A DNA stretch of 64,000 nucleotides. Source: Rhineura floridana (taxonomy: Eukaryota > Chordata > Lepidosauria > Squamata > Rhineuridae). Shown piece by piece: positions 1-10,818 of this stretch. The translations under genes and the position numbers were made by a program. Location of the stretch: positions 187,428,934-187,492,933 of the forward strand of contig NC_084484.1 of the NCBI RefSeq assembly GCF_030035675.1, written 5' to 3'. Numbering within the stretch: position 1 is the first letter of the stretch; each line of letters starts with the position of its first letter. Below the pieces are notes generated by a model. The model saw only the letters and a program-made list of their open reading frames with translations, made no database searches and was not told where the DNA came from.

Positions 1-235
1 AGGACAGGGCTATCAATGGCTACTAGCCATGATGGCTGTGCTGTGCCACCCTAGTCAGAGGCAGCATGCTTCTGAAAACCAGTTGCCGGAAGCCTCAGGA
101 AGGAAGAGTGTTCTTGCACTCGGGTCCTGCTTGCGGGCTTCCCCCAGGCACCTGGTTGGCCACTGTGAGAACAGGATGCTGGACTAGATGGGCCACTGGC
201 CTGATCCAGCAGGCTCTTCTTATGCTCTTATATTT
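1..235 (+). mobile_element. CR1 LINE 3' tail (5'-truncated, cut by window edge)
   Basis: The 3' untranslated end of a CR1-clade LINE. It closely matches, in the opposite orientation, the 3' ends at 47109-47340 and 56994-57240. Shared landmarks are the block around 'gctactagccatgatggctg' and the end 'gcaggctcttcttatgctct'. Only the tail is present and the rest lies outside the window. It carries no coding sequence. Confidence 0.85.
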
Positions 236-520
236 TTGTATGCAGTTTTGACTAATAACAGGATGATTTTTGAAGTAATTTATCCTAATACAATGCATTT
301 TTGTATGTTATTTTCACCAGTATTTTTATTTTGTATTTTTTTTATATGGATTTTTGTCAACATTGCTTGGTTGGTGAACTGCATTGCAAAATTCAGGTAA
401 GTGCCGATTTCATAGGACGGCTGTGCTTCAGTGCTCATATTGCTTCAGAAAGTGTGAATATGATAAATTCAGCTTTAAATGTGAACTGAATAGAATTTCT
501 CGCCCACCCCTAACCTCAAG
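236..520. mobile_element. hAT-like non-autonomous element (partial copy)
   Basis: This stretch aligns by eye to the right part of the element at 62354-62788. They share the 'ttggttggtgaactg' and 'cagaaagtgtgaat' blocks and the terminal 'gaatttctcgcccacccct'. The right terminus read backwards begins AGGGGTGGGCGAGAAATTC, a hAT-like end. No transposase is visible, and the left end is not clear here. Confidence 0.55.
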
Positions 521-540
521 TGACAATGCTGGATATCCGA

Positions 541-1230
541 GTATTTTTATTTATTTATTTATTCAAAATATTTCTATCCTGCCCTTCTACCCTGTAATAG
601 GGCACTCAGGGTGGCTTACAAAAATGAAATCAAACATGTACATAATAAAATTGTGAATAGCAGAATCACAAAAACATTAAAATAAATTGAAATACATAAA
701 ATACAATAAAATACATAAAATAATATATATACACACACATACATATATATAGGGATTGGTACTAAAGGGACTACAAAGGTAAAAATTTAACGGAGAAGGC
801 ATAAAATGTACCCCCAATCTATGCACCTGCTCCTTTAGTGGGAGGGCAACTCCCTCCAGAGCAGGTCATCTCCCCATATCTCAGACACAGGAACTGCCCA
901 CCAACAGTGCCTCCATCTAACAGAGATTTATTCTAATTTTATTGACCCTGATCCAGCCCATTTCCGCCTCCAGCATATCTAGCACCTGCACAGTCTCATA
1001 TAGATATTAAAGAGCAGGGGGCAGGATGGAACCCTGGGTCTTGCAGACATCTCCCAACACCATTCTCTGGTAGGGGCCCTGCAGCTACAAGCAGAAGCAC
1101 TGTGACATCCTCTTTCCAACAGCCAAACCACAGAGCTGCTCTAGCAGTCAATGGTTTCAAAAACTACAAAAGATCAAGTAGAATCAACAGGATGCACTCG
1201 CCAATCTCTTTCCCTACAAAAGCCATCAAA
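541..1230 (-). mobile_element. L2-clade LINE fragment (minus strand)
   Basis: The 3' tail appears on the plus strand as a TTTA-rich run at 545-565, followed by 3' untranslated sequence. Around 1000-1025 the minus strand reads the RT motif 'LFNIYM'. Near 1150-1190 it reads the 'LLILLDLSAAFDTI' region in degraded form. Part of the RT between these landmarks is absent. It meets a second L2 copy of opposite orientation head to head at about 1230. Confidence 0.7.
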
Positions 1231-2295
1231 CACCATCTGGATCCATTTCAGTCAGGTTTCAGGCCTGGTTTTGGCATGGAAACAGCCTTGGTCGCCCTGT
1301 ATGATGACGTTTGTTGGGAGAGAGGCAGGGGGAGTGTGACTCTGTTGATTCTCCTTGATCTCTCAGCGGCATTCGATACCATCGACCATGGTATCTTTCT
1401 GGGGAGACTGGCTGAGTTGGGAGTGGGAGGGACTGCATGGCAGTGGTTCCGCTCCTAATTGGCAGGTCGCCTCCATAAAGTGGTGCTTGGGGAACATTGC
1501 TCGGCACCCTGGACTCTCCAGTATGGGGTTCCTCAGGGGTCAGTTCTGTCCCCCATGCTGTTCAACATCTACATGAAACAGTTGGGTGCGGTCATCCGGA
1601 GCTTTGGAGTGTGTTGCCATCAGTATGCTGATGACACGCAGCTCTATTTCTCCTTTTCATCTTCTTCAGGTCAGGCTGTCAATGTGCTGAACCGGTGCCT
1701 GGCTGCGACAATGGACTGGATGAGGGCTAATAAACTGAGGCTCAATCCAGACAAGACTGAGATGCTGCTAGTGGGTGGTTCTTCTGACCGGATGGTGGAT
1801 GTCCAACCTGTCCTGGATGGGGTTGCACTCCCCCTGAAGGAGCAGGTTCATAGCTTGGGGGTTCTCCTAGAATCATCCCTGTCACTTGAGGCTCAGGTAG
1901 CCTCAGTGGCATGGAGTGCCTTCTACCAACTTCAGTTGGTGGCTCAACTATGTCCCTATCTGGACAGGGATAACCTGGCTTCAGTTGTCTATGCTCTGGT
2001 AACCTCTAAATTAGATTACTGCAATGCACTCTACATGGGGCTGCCTTTGAAGATGGTTCGGAAACTGCAGCTTGTGCAAAATGCAGCGGCCAGATTGGTA
2101 ACAGGGACCAGACGGTCCGAACATATAAAACCGATTCTGGCCCGCTTGCACTGGCTGCCTCTATGTTTCCGAGCTTGATTCAAGGTGCTGATTTTGACCT
2201 ATAAAGCCTTACACGGCTTGGGACCACAATTCCTGATGGAACGCCTCTCCCGATACGAGCCCACCCGTACACTACGTTCAAGATCAAAGGCCCTC
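1231..2295 (+). mobile_element. L2-clade LINE, RT region (left part, split by a gypsy element)
   Basis: The reverse transcriptase part of an L2-clade ORF2. Readable motifs are 'FQSGFRPGFG', 'LDLSAAFDTIDH', 'YGVPQGSVLSPMLFNIYM', the catalytic 'YADD' near 1624-1636, 'RLNPDKTEMLLV' and the C-terminal 'LDYCNALYMGLP'. The 5' half, including the endonuclease, is missing. A stop interrupts the frame near 1456-1458 and another near 2176. The copy breaks off at CCCTC (2291-2295), where a gypsy element has inserted, and resumes at 6805. Confidence 0.9.
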
Positions 2296-2473
2296 TGTAA
2301 TATTTGCAAGAGTTGAAATGAACCACAAATACAGGTTAGAAGAAACAAACTTTACTTCACAGTGTGTTGCAGCATAACCAAGAGCTCTACTTTCATTTTT
2401 CTACTGGTCCCTCTCCCAAATGATTCCCCCATACAACTATATCTAATTCACTTGAGTTCCTACTCACATTACA
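2296..2473 (-). repeat. 3' LTR of the gypsy element
   Basis: 178 bases. On the minus strand it runs TG...CA. It matches the right-hand LTR (6517-6804) apart from the hairpin element there and about six substitutions by eye. Confidence 0.9.
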
Positions 2474-5400
2474 TCTCCCTTTTTTTTTAAAAAAAAGAAA
2501 CAGTTAGAAACTACTGTCTATATCGAATTGGTTTTCTGATCACTCTGTCTCTTGATGTAGTAACAGGTAGCTCAGAGTCCAAAATCTTTTCTGCTATATC
2601 ACTGGCACTTTGTGCTACAGCTGTTCCACTTTTGTTGTCTTGAGACTCTGATAGGTCTACCTCTGATGGAGGTGCAGTTGCAGTCTCAGCAGTCTCATCC
2701 ATTTTTGGTTCACAACTTGGAGTGCTTTGAAGATCTCTTCTGTTCCATCTGTAGACAGCTAAATCATCAGTCTGAACCAAATATGATCTTGGAGTCATGT
2801 TTTGTCCAGTCACTCTTGCTGGTTTCCGCACTCCATCTTGCCGAACATTAAGAGAATCACCAACCTGCAAAGGTGGTAAAGGCTTTGAACCTTTGTCAAA
2901 GTAAAGCTTCTGTTTTTCTTGTCTTCTCTTCAGATGTGTCTGTATGTCACCGTTTACCTGCTCAGGTAGTAACAACGGTGCTGAGGTAGGCAACCTGGTT
3001 CTTAAACGTCTCCCCATTAAAAGTTGTGCAGGTGAGGCTGTATCTACTGTAGGCATATTTCTGTAATCCAGTAACCTACGATAAGGATCTGTGTTATTCA
3101 GACTAGACTTCTTAAGAATCCTCTTTACTGTTTGGATCACTCTTTCTGCCATCCCATTTGATTGAGGATATAGTGGACTAGATGTTGTGTGAACACAGTC
3201 TTTGGCAAACATTTTAAAGTCTCTAGAGCAAAACTGAGGGCCATTATCACTGACAACCTCTTCAGGTATACCATGTCTTGCAAATATAGATTTGCAGTGT
3301 AAAATTACTGATCTACTTGGAGTGTCTTCAAGCAAACATATTTCCACATATTTTGAATAATAATAAACCAAAAGTAGATAGTCCTTTCTTTCAAATTCAA
3401 ACAAGTCCATTCCTAGCTTCTGCCAAGGTCTTTTTGGAATTTCATGAGGTAACATTGGTTCTTTTTGGTTTTTATTTCTGAAGGTGTGACATGTGGTACA
3501 TGACAGTACCAATTCTTCAATTTGGGCACACATACCTGGCCAATATACAGCTTCTTGTTCCCGCTTTTACATAATTCAACACCCAGATGACTCTCATGTA
3601 TAATATTCAATATCTCTTTCCTCAAATCTTGTGGTACTACGATTCTGTCACTTTTAAAAATGAGTCCATCATGAACACTTAATTCCTTTCTGTAATTCCA
3701 ATAAACACGTATACATTCTGGAACTTCTACTCTTCTATCTGGCCACCCCTGCAAAATGGCATTTTTCAGGATTTGCAAAATGCTATCATTTTCAGTAGCC
3801 ACCTGAAATTCTTTCAGTTTTGATTCAGAGATTGGTAAATAAGATAACATGAGGTTAACAGCAACCTCAGCTTCTTCAGAACTTATTTCTTCACCCTGTT
3901 CAAGATATGCCCTGGACAGGGTATCAGCAATTATTAATTCTTTGCCTGGTCTATAGTGCACTTGTAATTGATATTTCTGCAGTGTTAACTGCCATCTTTG
4001 GATTCTTGGAGGTGCATTATGCAAAGGTTTTCTGAAAATTGCCTCCAATGGTTTGTGGTCTGTTTCCACAGTCACTTTTTTGCCATAGAGAAATTGATGG
4101 AATCTTTTGCATCCAAACACTATTGCCAACATTTCCTTTTCTATTTGAGCATAGTTCTGTTGGGCCGCAGTCATTGCTTTAGAAGCATATGCAACAGGTG
4201 CACCTCTTTGTAACAGTACAGCACCTAAGCCTGTAGAACTAGAGTCCACTGACAGAGTTAGAGGTTCTTTCACATTATAATATTTCAAAACAGGAGTTTT
4301 TGTTAATAGTTCTTTCAACTGTGTGAATGCTGTTTCATGAACTGACATCCAGCAATATTCAACATCTTGGGCCAACAGCTGTCTTAAAGGGGTTGTTACT
4401 GTTGACAAATTTGGGATAAACTTTGCTAGGTAAGTCACCATTCCTAGAAATCTTTGAAGATCAGCTTTATTACTTGGGCTGGGCATTTCAGTGATGGCAT
4501 CTATTTTAGACGAATCAGGTATTAGTCCTTCGGTTAAGATGTGTCCTAGATATTTTATTTCAGTCATGGCAAATTTACATTTCACTTTGTTCAGTTTCAG
4601 ATTCCTTTCTCAGCACCTGTCCAGAACTCTCTTCAGTCTCTCATCATGTTTCTGTTTGGTCTTCCCCCAAACCAGTATATCATCTATGTAGCATGTGACC
4701 CCATCAATACCCTCAAATGTCTGTTGGATCATCCTCTGATAGACCTCAGGAGCTGAAGAGATACCAAATGGCATTCTTGTAAATCGGTACCTGCCAAAAG
4801 GTGTATTAAATGTGCATAGCCTGGAACTGTTGTCATCTAGCTGAATTTGCCAGAATCCTCTACTGGCATCAAGAACTGTAAACAATTCTGCTTCTGCTAG
4901 CTTACTGGTAATTTCTTCTACAGCAGGCAATTGAAAATGTTCTCTTAAAATTGTTCTGTTCATATCTCTTGGATCTAAACATATTCTTATCTGGTCCCAG
5001 CCAGGCTTGTCTACAACCACAATTGAATTCACCCACTCTGTAGGTTCTTCTACCTTAACTATGACTTTTAATTTGCTCCATACGAGTCAGTTCCATTTGG
5101 ACTTTATCCCTTAGTGCCACTGGAACCTTCTGAGGTGCATGAATTACAGGTGGAACCTGTGGGTTGATTTTGATGGCGTATTTCTCTGGTAAGCAACCTA
5201 AGCCTTCAAATACATCTTTGTATTCAACTGCAACATCCCATTGATCTACTGGAGCTCTTTTCATTAAATTAACTCTTTGCACCAAATTTAAATTAGTCAC
5301 AGCCCAGAGACCAAGTACAGCTTGTGCATCAAAGTCTACTATGTGAAATTCCAACTCAGCTCTTTGATCTTTATATTTGCAATCCAGGTTACATTTACCA

Positions 5401-6516
5401 GACACATGTAGTCTTTCTCCAGAGTAGGTTATTAATCTGGTATTTGAATGCTGAAGTGGTTCAGCTTGCAAGGCTTTGCATGTTTTTAAAGACATTGCAT
5501 TAGCCTGTGCTCCTGTGTCAATCTTAAAGGTCACATACTTATGATCATTTATGAGAAGATCCACACACCATTCATCTTCCAGAGCTGTAGAATTCAATGT
5601 GCCAATGAAGAAATCATGAGCATTTTTAGCTGTATCTGCTACTGAGAACATTTGTCTGCCTTGAAGTTTTCTCTCTCTAGTTTTACACATTTTAGCAAAA
5701 TGATTAAGTTTGCCACATCTTCTGCATTCCTTCCCACTTGCAGGACAAGCATTTATGTCATGATGACTGATACCACACTTGTAGCAGGCCTTTGCTGCTT
5801 GTACAGGCCTCTGTGGCATTTCCTTTTCTTGGGGGCTGGTAGTAGTGCCAAAGCTCCATTTGCTCTGAGGCTGGCTTACTTTTGGCTTTTCAAAGGTACT
5901 TTTGCCCTGAAAGGCATCCATTTGTTTTTCTGTTGCCCCAAAATCTTTCATCTGTTCTGCAGCCACTTCTTCTGCCCTGCATATATTCACTGCACACTCA
6001 AGGGTTAAATCACTCTCTCTCAGTAACTTGGCTCTCAATCTGTCTGTCTGAATGCCACACACTATGTGATCCTTAATGAGAGAATCACACAGCTCCCCAA
6101 ATTCACAGGTCTGAGCCAAAAGCTTCTACTCAGTCACATATTGGTCTATCCTTTCTCCTTCACTCTGTATTCTAGTGAAGAAGAACCTGTGCCTTTCATA
6201 AGTAACATTTCTTCTGGGCACAGAATAAGCTTCAAATTTATTCATCAAAACTTGAATTTTATATTTATCTGCATCATCATCAAACTGGAAAGTATTAAAT
6301 ACCTCTCTTGCTTCTTCACCTGCCACATGCAGAAATAATGCTGACTGGAGTCTCTCATCTTTCTTATCTGCTCCACTTGCAATGCAGTGCAATTCAAACC
6401 CTTGCTTCCATCTTCTCCAGTTCTCTGCTGCATTTCCTTCAAACACCAATGTTCCTGGAGGCTTTAGCTGGTCCATTTTTCACTGCCTTATGTTTTTAGG
6501 TAGTCTTCTGACACCA

Positions 6517-6804
6517 CGTAATATTTGCAAGAGTTGAAATGAACCACAAATACAGGTTAGAAGAAACAAACTTTACTTCACAGTGTGTTGCAGCACAACC
6601 AAGAGCTCTACTTTCATTTTCCTACTGGTCCCTCTCCCAACTGATTCCCCCATTCAACTATATCTAATTCATTTGAGTTCAGAGCTTGGAAAAGTTACTT
6701 TTTTGAACTACAGCTCCCATCAGCCCCAGCTAGCATGGCCACTGGATTCGGCTGATGGGAGTTGTAGTTCAAAAAAGTAACTTTTCCAAGCTCTGCACAT
6801 TACA
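6517..6804 (-). repeat. 5' LTR of the gypsy element, carrying a hAT hairpin
   Basis: The LTR sequence lies at 6517-6679 and 6796-6804, and a 116-base hAT hairpin lies between. The inner flank toward gag starts with the primer-binding-like TGGTGTCAGAAG on the minus strand. Confidence 0.88.
6680..6795. mobile_element. Hairpin hAT MITE, copy 1
   Basis: Near-perfect inverted repeat with ends CAGAGCTTGGAAAAGTTAC. The body is almost entirely terminal repeat with a short loop. It is one of four copies (also 23669, 34307, 52288), two of which have exact 8-bp duplications typical of hAT. This copy has no visible duplication, and the flanking LTR is a few bases shorter than its partner. Confidence 0.88.
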
Positions 6805-7146
6805 CCCTCCTCTGGGTGCCTACTCCGAGGGAAGCTCAGAGAATGGCAACAAAGGAGAGGGCCTTCTCAGTGGTGGCCCCCAAATTATGGAATGATCTTC
6901 CTGACGAGGTGCACCTGGTGCCAACACTGTTATCTTTTCGGCGCCAGGTCATGACTTTCCTCTTCTCCCAGGCATTTTAGCATGTGTTCTATATTGTTTT
7001 AAATTTTTAAATTGTGTTTTAAATTGTTTTTTAAAAGATGTATTTTAAATTGTATTTGTTTTTAGTTATTGTAAACCGCCTAGAGAGCTTCGGCTATGAG
7101 GTGGTATACAAGTTTAATAAATAAATAAATAAATAAATAAATAAAC
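6805..7146 (+). mobile_element. L2-clade LINE, 3' end (right part of the split copy)
   Basis: This continues the L2 that stops at 2295. The first bases, CCCTC, repeat the last five before the gypsy element, and the following 'ctctgggtgcctactc' is the next stretch in the longer L2 at 29800. It includes the ORF2 C-terminus, the 3' untranslated region ('gtaaaccgcctagagagctt') and a (AAAT)n tail at 7119-7145, the usual L2 3' end. Confidence 0.88.
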
Positions 7147-7209
7147 ACGATGACCAAAACCATTTCAGTGCCAAAACAAGGCCTGAAGCCAGATTGAAAT
7201 GGGTCTAGA
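7147..7209. repeat. Unassigned LINE-like scrap
   Basis: A short stretch between the L2 tail and a hAT remnant ('ggcctgaagccagattgaaa'). It reads like repeat-derived sequence, but I cannot place it in a family. Confidence 0.25.
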
Positions 7210-7345
7210 TTAGTGGTTCCCAAACTTTTTTGCCTCCATAGACCACTTGAAAATTGCTAAGGGTCTTGGCGGGGCACTAGGTGATAGTTGCTCAATACTT
7301 CAGGGTCCAGGTAGGGACTCTTGACAATAGGGCACACCATCTCCT
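7210..7345. mobile_element. hAT remnant (MER5/Charlie-like end)
   Basis: Starts 'agtggttcccaaactttttt' and continues 'gaccacttgaaaattgctaa'. The element at 41947-42379 shares this left-hand sequence. Only the left end is recognisable, with no right terminus or target duplication. From 7346 to 7640 I see nothing identifiable. Confidence 0.6.
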
Positions 7346-7642
7346 CTATATGGGTATGATGATGATGATTTTAAGGCCAGCAGCATAATCCCCTCCTGCA
7401 ATGACCCATTTTACCACACCCAGAAACCACCCAGCCAATCCCCTTCAGCTAGATTTTATTAGCTCTGATGGGCTAGGGCCAAGAGGACATGTGGGGTGGC
7501 TCCAGATTTGTCAATTGCAACATTTTCTTATGGACTTAGGCATTCAGGGCTTACAGGGCTTGAGGCTCTTATTGTTAATGCTGGCTCGAAAACCAAAGGA
7601 TTGGTCTCAAGGCATTCAAGAGACAGCCATCTGTTGGGTATG

Positions 7643-7728
7643 CTTTAAGTTGGATTCCTGCACTGAGCAGGGGGTTGGACTTGCTGGCCTTATAGGCCCC
7701 TTCCAACTCTACTATCCTATGATTCTAA
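7643..7728 (+). mobile_element. CR1 LINE 3' terminal fragment
   Basis: The final bases of a CR1 of a different subfamily from the ones at 1 and 47109. It includes 'gggggttggacttgctgg', 'cttccaactctactatc' and the terminal octamer-like 'cctatgattcta'. It is heavily 5'-truncated. Confidence 0.75.
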
Positions 7729-7734
7729 GCATTT

Positions 7735-8575
7735 ATGAGATCTTAATAGAAATTGTGACAGGCCGTCTTACAGGAATAAAAGCAGTCTGGGAGATAGATA
7801 TGGGTGAGGAGATTGTTAAGTGAAATAGAGAAATCTATGGTGTTCCAGTCTGGAGAAGTCAGTGTTGGTCTACACAAAGGAAAGCACTTTATAAAGATTA
7901 GCCATAGATGGAACAGAACTCCAGTGCAACTGTCGCGAATGCCAGCTAACATAGCACTAACACATTGGCATGGATGTGGTGCTAGAGGCACTTATTACCC
8001 CCTCTTATGGGAGTGTCCTCATGAAAAGCAGTTCTGGGAGGATATCTTCAAGGAAATCGGTAATACTATCCAGGAACATTTACAGTGTACACCACCACTC
8101 TTTTTACTGTCTGTTTTTGAACATGAAAACATAACTGCTAAATCCAAGGACCTTGTAATGTTTTTAATGGTTGCTGAGAGACAATCACCCAGTGATGGAA
8201 AACACTGTATAGTTTGAATGTTGCAATTTGATATAGTGATATGTGGAACGTTGCCATTTTAGAAGAAAACCACTCACAACTTGCACTCTCTACAGGGAAT
8301 TGAAATCCCAGATGTTTCTCATGCTTTGTGGTGGAACTTCATTATATATGCCACCAATGCAAAACTTGTTCAACAACTGCCTGTAGTATCCTTGGAAATT
8401 TGGAAGGCATGAATAAAATGCAATGTAGACTATTTCTGAATATGTACCCATGGGATAGAATTGTGTACATATATTGGATTGATGTCCTGTCCTTCTTGGG
8501 TTTTTTTGGGTTTTTTGTACTTGGTTTTGTTTTCTTTGTTTATACATAAAACTTAATAAAAATTAGAGCAAAAGT
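7735..8575 (+). mobile_element. L1-clade LINE 3' fragment
   Basis: The reading near 7925-8200 resembles the C-terminal domain of L1 ORF2: 'THWHGCGARGTYYPLLWECP' followed by 'FWEDIFKEI' matches the typical cysteine, histidine and FW pattern. A 3' untranslated region follows with a T-rich stretch and AATAAAAA at 8555-8562. The copy is 5'-truncated and interrupted by stops and frame changes. Confidence 0.65.
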
Positions 8576-8780
8576 AAGAAGAGGACATGTGATTAACCAG
8601 ACCCCTTGAAGTTTCTTGTCTACATCCTCAGGCAGCAATAACTGAAAGTCATCCCAAACCACCAGACCAGACGGTGCTCTGGGAACATTCCTAGGCCTTG
8701 CCTCAAATAGGATGTCAAGGTCCAAGAGAAACTGAATGACTTCATTCTCAAAGTGCTCTGCAAATCTTCCCACATGGGGG
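8576..8780 (-). mobile_element. L2-clade LINE fragment between EN and RT
   Basis: On the minus strand an open stretch (8773 to about 8590) reads 'GLVVWDDFQLLLPEDVDKKL', the linker that precedes the RT in squamate-type L2 ORF2 (compare the linker at 20330-20400). It is only about 200 bases long, with no flanking L2 sequence. Confidence 0.55.
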
Positions 8781-8836
8781 CAGCCAGATCCCCCCCCAAT
8801 ATATATATTACACAGAATTCTCCTTTGGAAGAGACA

Positions 8837-9810
8837 TTAACCCCTAGTCTTCCTTAACTGGAAAATTTTGCATATCCTCCGCTGAATCTGCTGGGTCTTC
8901 ACACTGCACACAACAGGATTAAGAAGTGGTGGGACTACAATGTAGATGTTGGCCATCAGCGTGTGGACAATGGGGGAAAGATTCTTCCCAAATCGATGTA
9001 CCATACTGTTGGGTATGTACTCATACTCATTGGGATGTAGAAAATCAAGATGGCACAAATGTGGGAGACGCAGGTGTTCAGAGCCTTGAGGGGCTCTTCA
9101 TGGGATGCAATGCTCAAAACAGTCTTCAGGATCAGGACATATGATAAAAGAATGATGACAACATCCAATCCCAAAGTGCAAACAACTACAGTCAAACCAT
9201 ACAAGATGTTGACTTTTGTATCTGCACAGGCAAATTTCATTATATTTTGGTGGAGACAGTAGGAGTGAGAAAGCACATTGGACCTGCAGAAAGGGAGCCG
9301 TTTGATAAGAAAGGGGCCTGGGAGGACAACACAGAAACCTCTGGAAAAGACAACCATTCCTATTTTTGCAGTTGCAGAATTTGAGAGAATTGATCTGTAC
9401 CTTAAAGGGTCACGGATGGCAATGAACCGGTCAAAAGCCATTGCCACAAGAATGCCTGACTCTACCCACTGAAATGCATGGATGAAGAACAGCTGGGTGA
9501 TGCAGGTGTTGAATCCAATTTCCATGGAGTCAAACCAATAGACACCCAACATTGTTGGCATGGTGGACATGGAGAGGCCCAGATCTGAGAAGGCGAGCAT
9601 GGAAAGGAAGAAGTACATAGGCTCATGAAGGCTTTGGTTGGTCTTGATGACAAAGAGGATTGAGAAGTTTCCAAGCAGTGTCAGGACTTAGAGCACAAAC
9701 AATGGGAAGGTCATCCAAGAGTCCTTTTCCTGCATCCCAGGAATGCCAATTAGGACAAAGGTTTGGTTGCTCACAAGGCTGTCATTGAACCTGGTGATGG
9801 ATGACATCAT
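8837..9810 (-). pseudogene. Class I olfactory receptor pseudogene (OR51/52-like)
   Basis: A seven-transmembrane odorant receptor of the class I type that would act in olfactory cilia through a Golf-type G protein. The coding sequence is intronless, as is usual for ORs. The start is the ATG at 9810. An N-glycosylation site (NQT) precedes 'FVLIGIPGM', the class I start of TM1. Other landmarks are PMYFFLSMLA (TM2), MAFDRFIAIRDPLRY (end of TM3), 'SYCLHQNIMKFAC' in the second extracellular loop (a class I hallmark), SHICAILIFYIP (TM6) and 'PPLLNPVVCSVKTQQI' (TM7). Length is near the usual 310-320 residues. Two lesions are visible: a TAA at 9690-9688 in TM1 where tyrosine is expected, and a net frameshift near 9020-9045 between TM6 and the third extracellular loop. 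Both argue against function. Class I type is sure; the subfamily is a guess. Confidence 0.92.
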
Positions 9811-10632
9811 CCCCCAAGTGCTTTTGGTAACAACATACTTAGGAATCATAAAACTGATATGATTTTTCTGAATCTGTATAGGCTGTATTGTCCTGATAAA
9901 TGTTCCAGTTTAGTTCAACAGGAAGAGTTGCATCAGAGCCTCAAAACTCATTCAGAAGCAAGATTAGTCCTGAATGTGCCTTCTGTTCTCCTTCTGTCCA
10001 GGCCAAATCCTGATGTCACTCTCAGTTCCCAACACTTTTCCAGCTATAAGCAATGTCAGTTTGAGTACCACTTGCATAATGTAAGGGTTCCAAAGTCAGT
10101 ATGATGCAGCTGAAAGGAGATCTGGGTGACTGGCTTCTCCGTGGACTTAACAATTGAGAGCAGGTGTCATTTGAAGTTGCCACAGTTGTGAAGTGGGACT
10201 TGAGAAGTCCTTTGCTGAAAATTTTTCTTCAGCCACAAAGTCACTGGATGGCCTTGGCCAGTGCCTGCTGTCAAAGCATGGTAATACTGGCTTACATGGC
10301 ATGTCTTTGGTAAAGGCCACTGAGAGAAGGTATCTGAAGTGCTTTGAACTTGTGCATGTTCTGTCTTAGTGTTGCTTTTGTTGGTGTGTTGCTTTGGCAA
10401 AGTCACAAGCTCTCAAGCTCTCATTAGAGCTTGTATCCTGTGTAAACTAAACATGGGTGGGATGAGAGCACAGGTTCTGACCCCCCTCCCAACATCATCC
10501 CAGTCTCCCTCCACAAATCACAGGGTGAACATGTGAGATAAGGAGCCTCCTGCACTCAGGAAAGCATCTCCATGTGTCTCCCAGGGGTCTAAAAGGAGTG
10601 GAAAGCTTTTATGGGTGTCATGAGCCCAGAGT
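9811..10632. other. No recognisable feature
   Basis: About 820 bases 5' of the olfactory receptor pseudogene (which is on the minus strand). I find no repeat family, reading frame or motif I can support. A promoter or 5' noncoding exon of the receptor could lie here but cannot be seen. Confidence 0.4.
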
Positions 10633-10679
10633 TCAGCAATTCATGGGGTCTGAACTGGTGACGGCTGAGCAGGAATGAG
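10633..10679 (+). mobile_element. CR1 LINE, left piece of an interrupted copy
   Basis: Reads as CR1 ORF2 just after the YADD region ('MGSELVTAEQE'). It stops in the 15-base CTGAGCAGGAATGAG (10665-10679), which recurs at 22344-22358, where the CR1 resumes ('GLGV'). The copy is 5'-truncated. Confidence 0.8.
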
Positions 10680-10818
10680 AAGAAACTGTGAAGTTAAAAT
10701 CTACCTTAACATAAATACAGTGCTTCAGAAAAAGTTAAGGTACAAGCATGAACTGCAAGATTATAAAATAATATCAAAAATTTAGTATATGTATAAACAT
10801 AAAATCTTTATAGGTGTT

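Larger units (their letters stand above)
2296..6804 (-). mobile_element. Ty3/gypsy LTR element, broken fossil
   Basis: A gypsy-type LTR element on the minus strand. It has short LTRs at 6517-6804 (5') and 2296-2473 (3') and CCCTC duplications at 2291-2295 and 6805-6809. A TGGTGTCAGAAG primer-binding-like site lies just inside the 5' LTR, and a purine tract lies inside the 3' LTR. In order on the minus strand it shows gag (about 6476-5800), two zinc knuckles (about 5790-5670), protease (DTGA near 5510), reverse transcriptase (about 5110-4610), RNase H (about 4300-4000) and integrase (about 3620-2700). This is the conventional gypsy order. Two knuckles and short LTRs recall the Mag-like group, which is inference. 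It is broken, with about four breaks. The LTRs differ by roughly 3-4% by eye, so the insertion is moderately young. A hAT hairpin sits in the 5' LTR. Confidence 0.9.

Noticed and set aside
8837-9810. Functional olfactory receptor
   Set aside because: A stop codon in TM1 and a net frameshift after TM6 rule out a full-length product in this allele.
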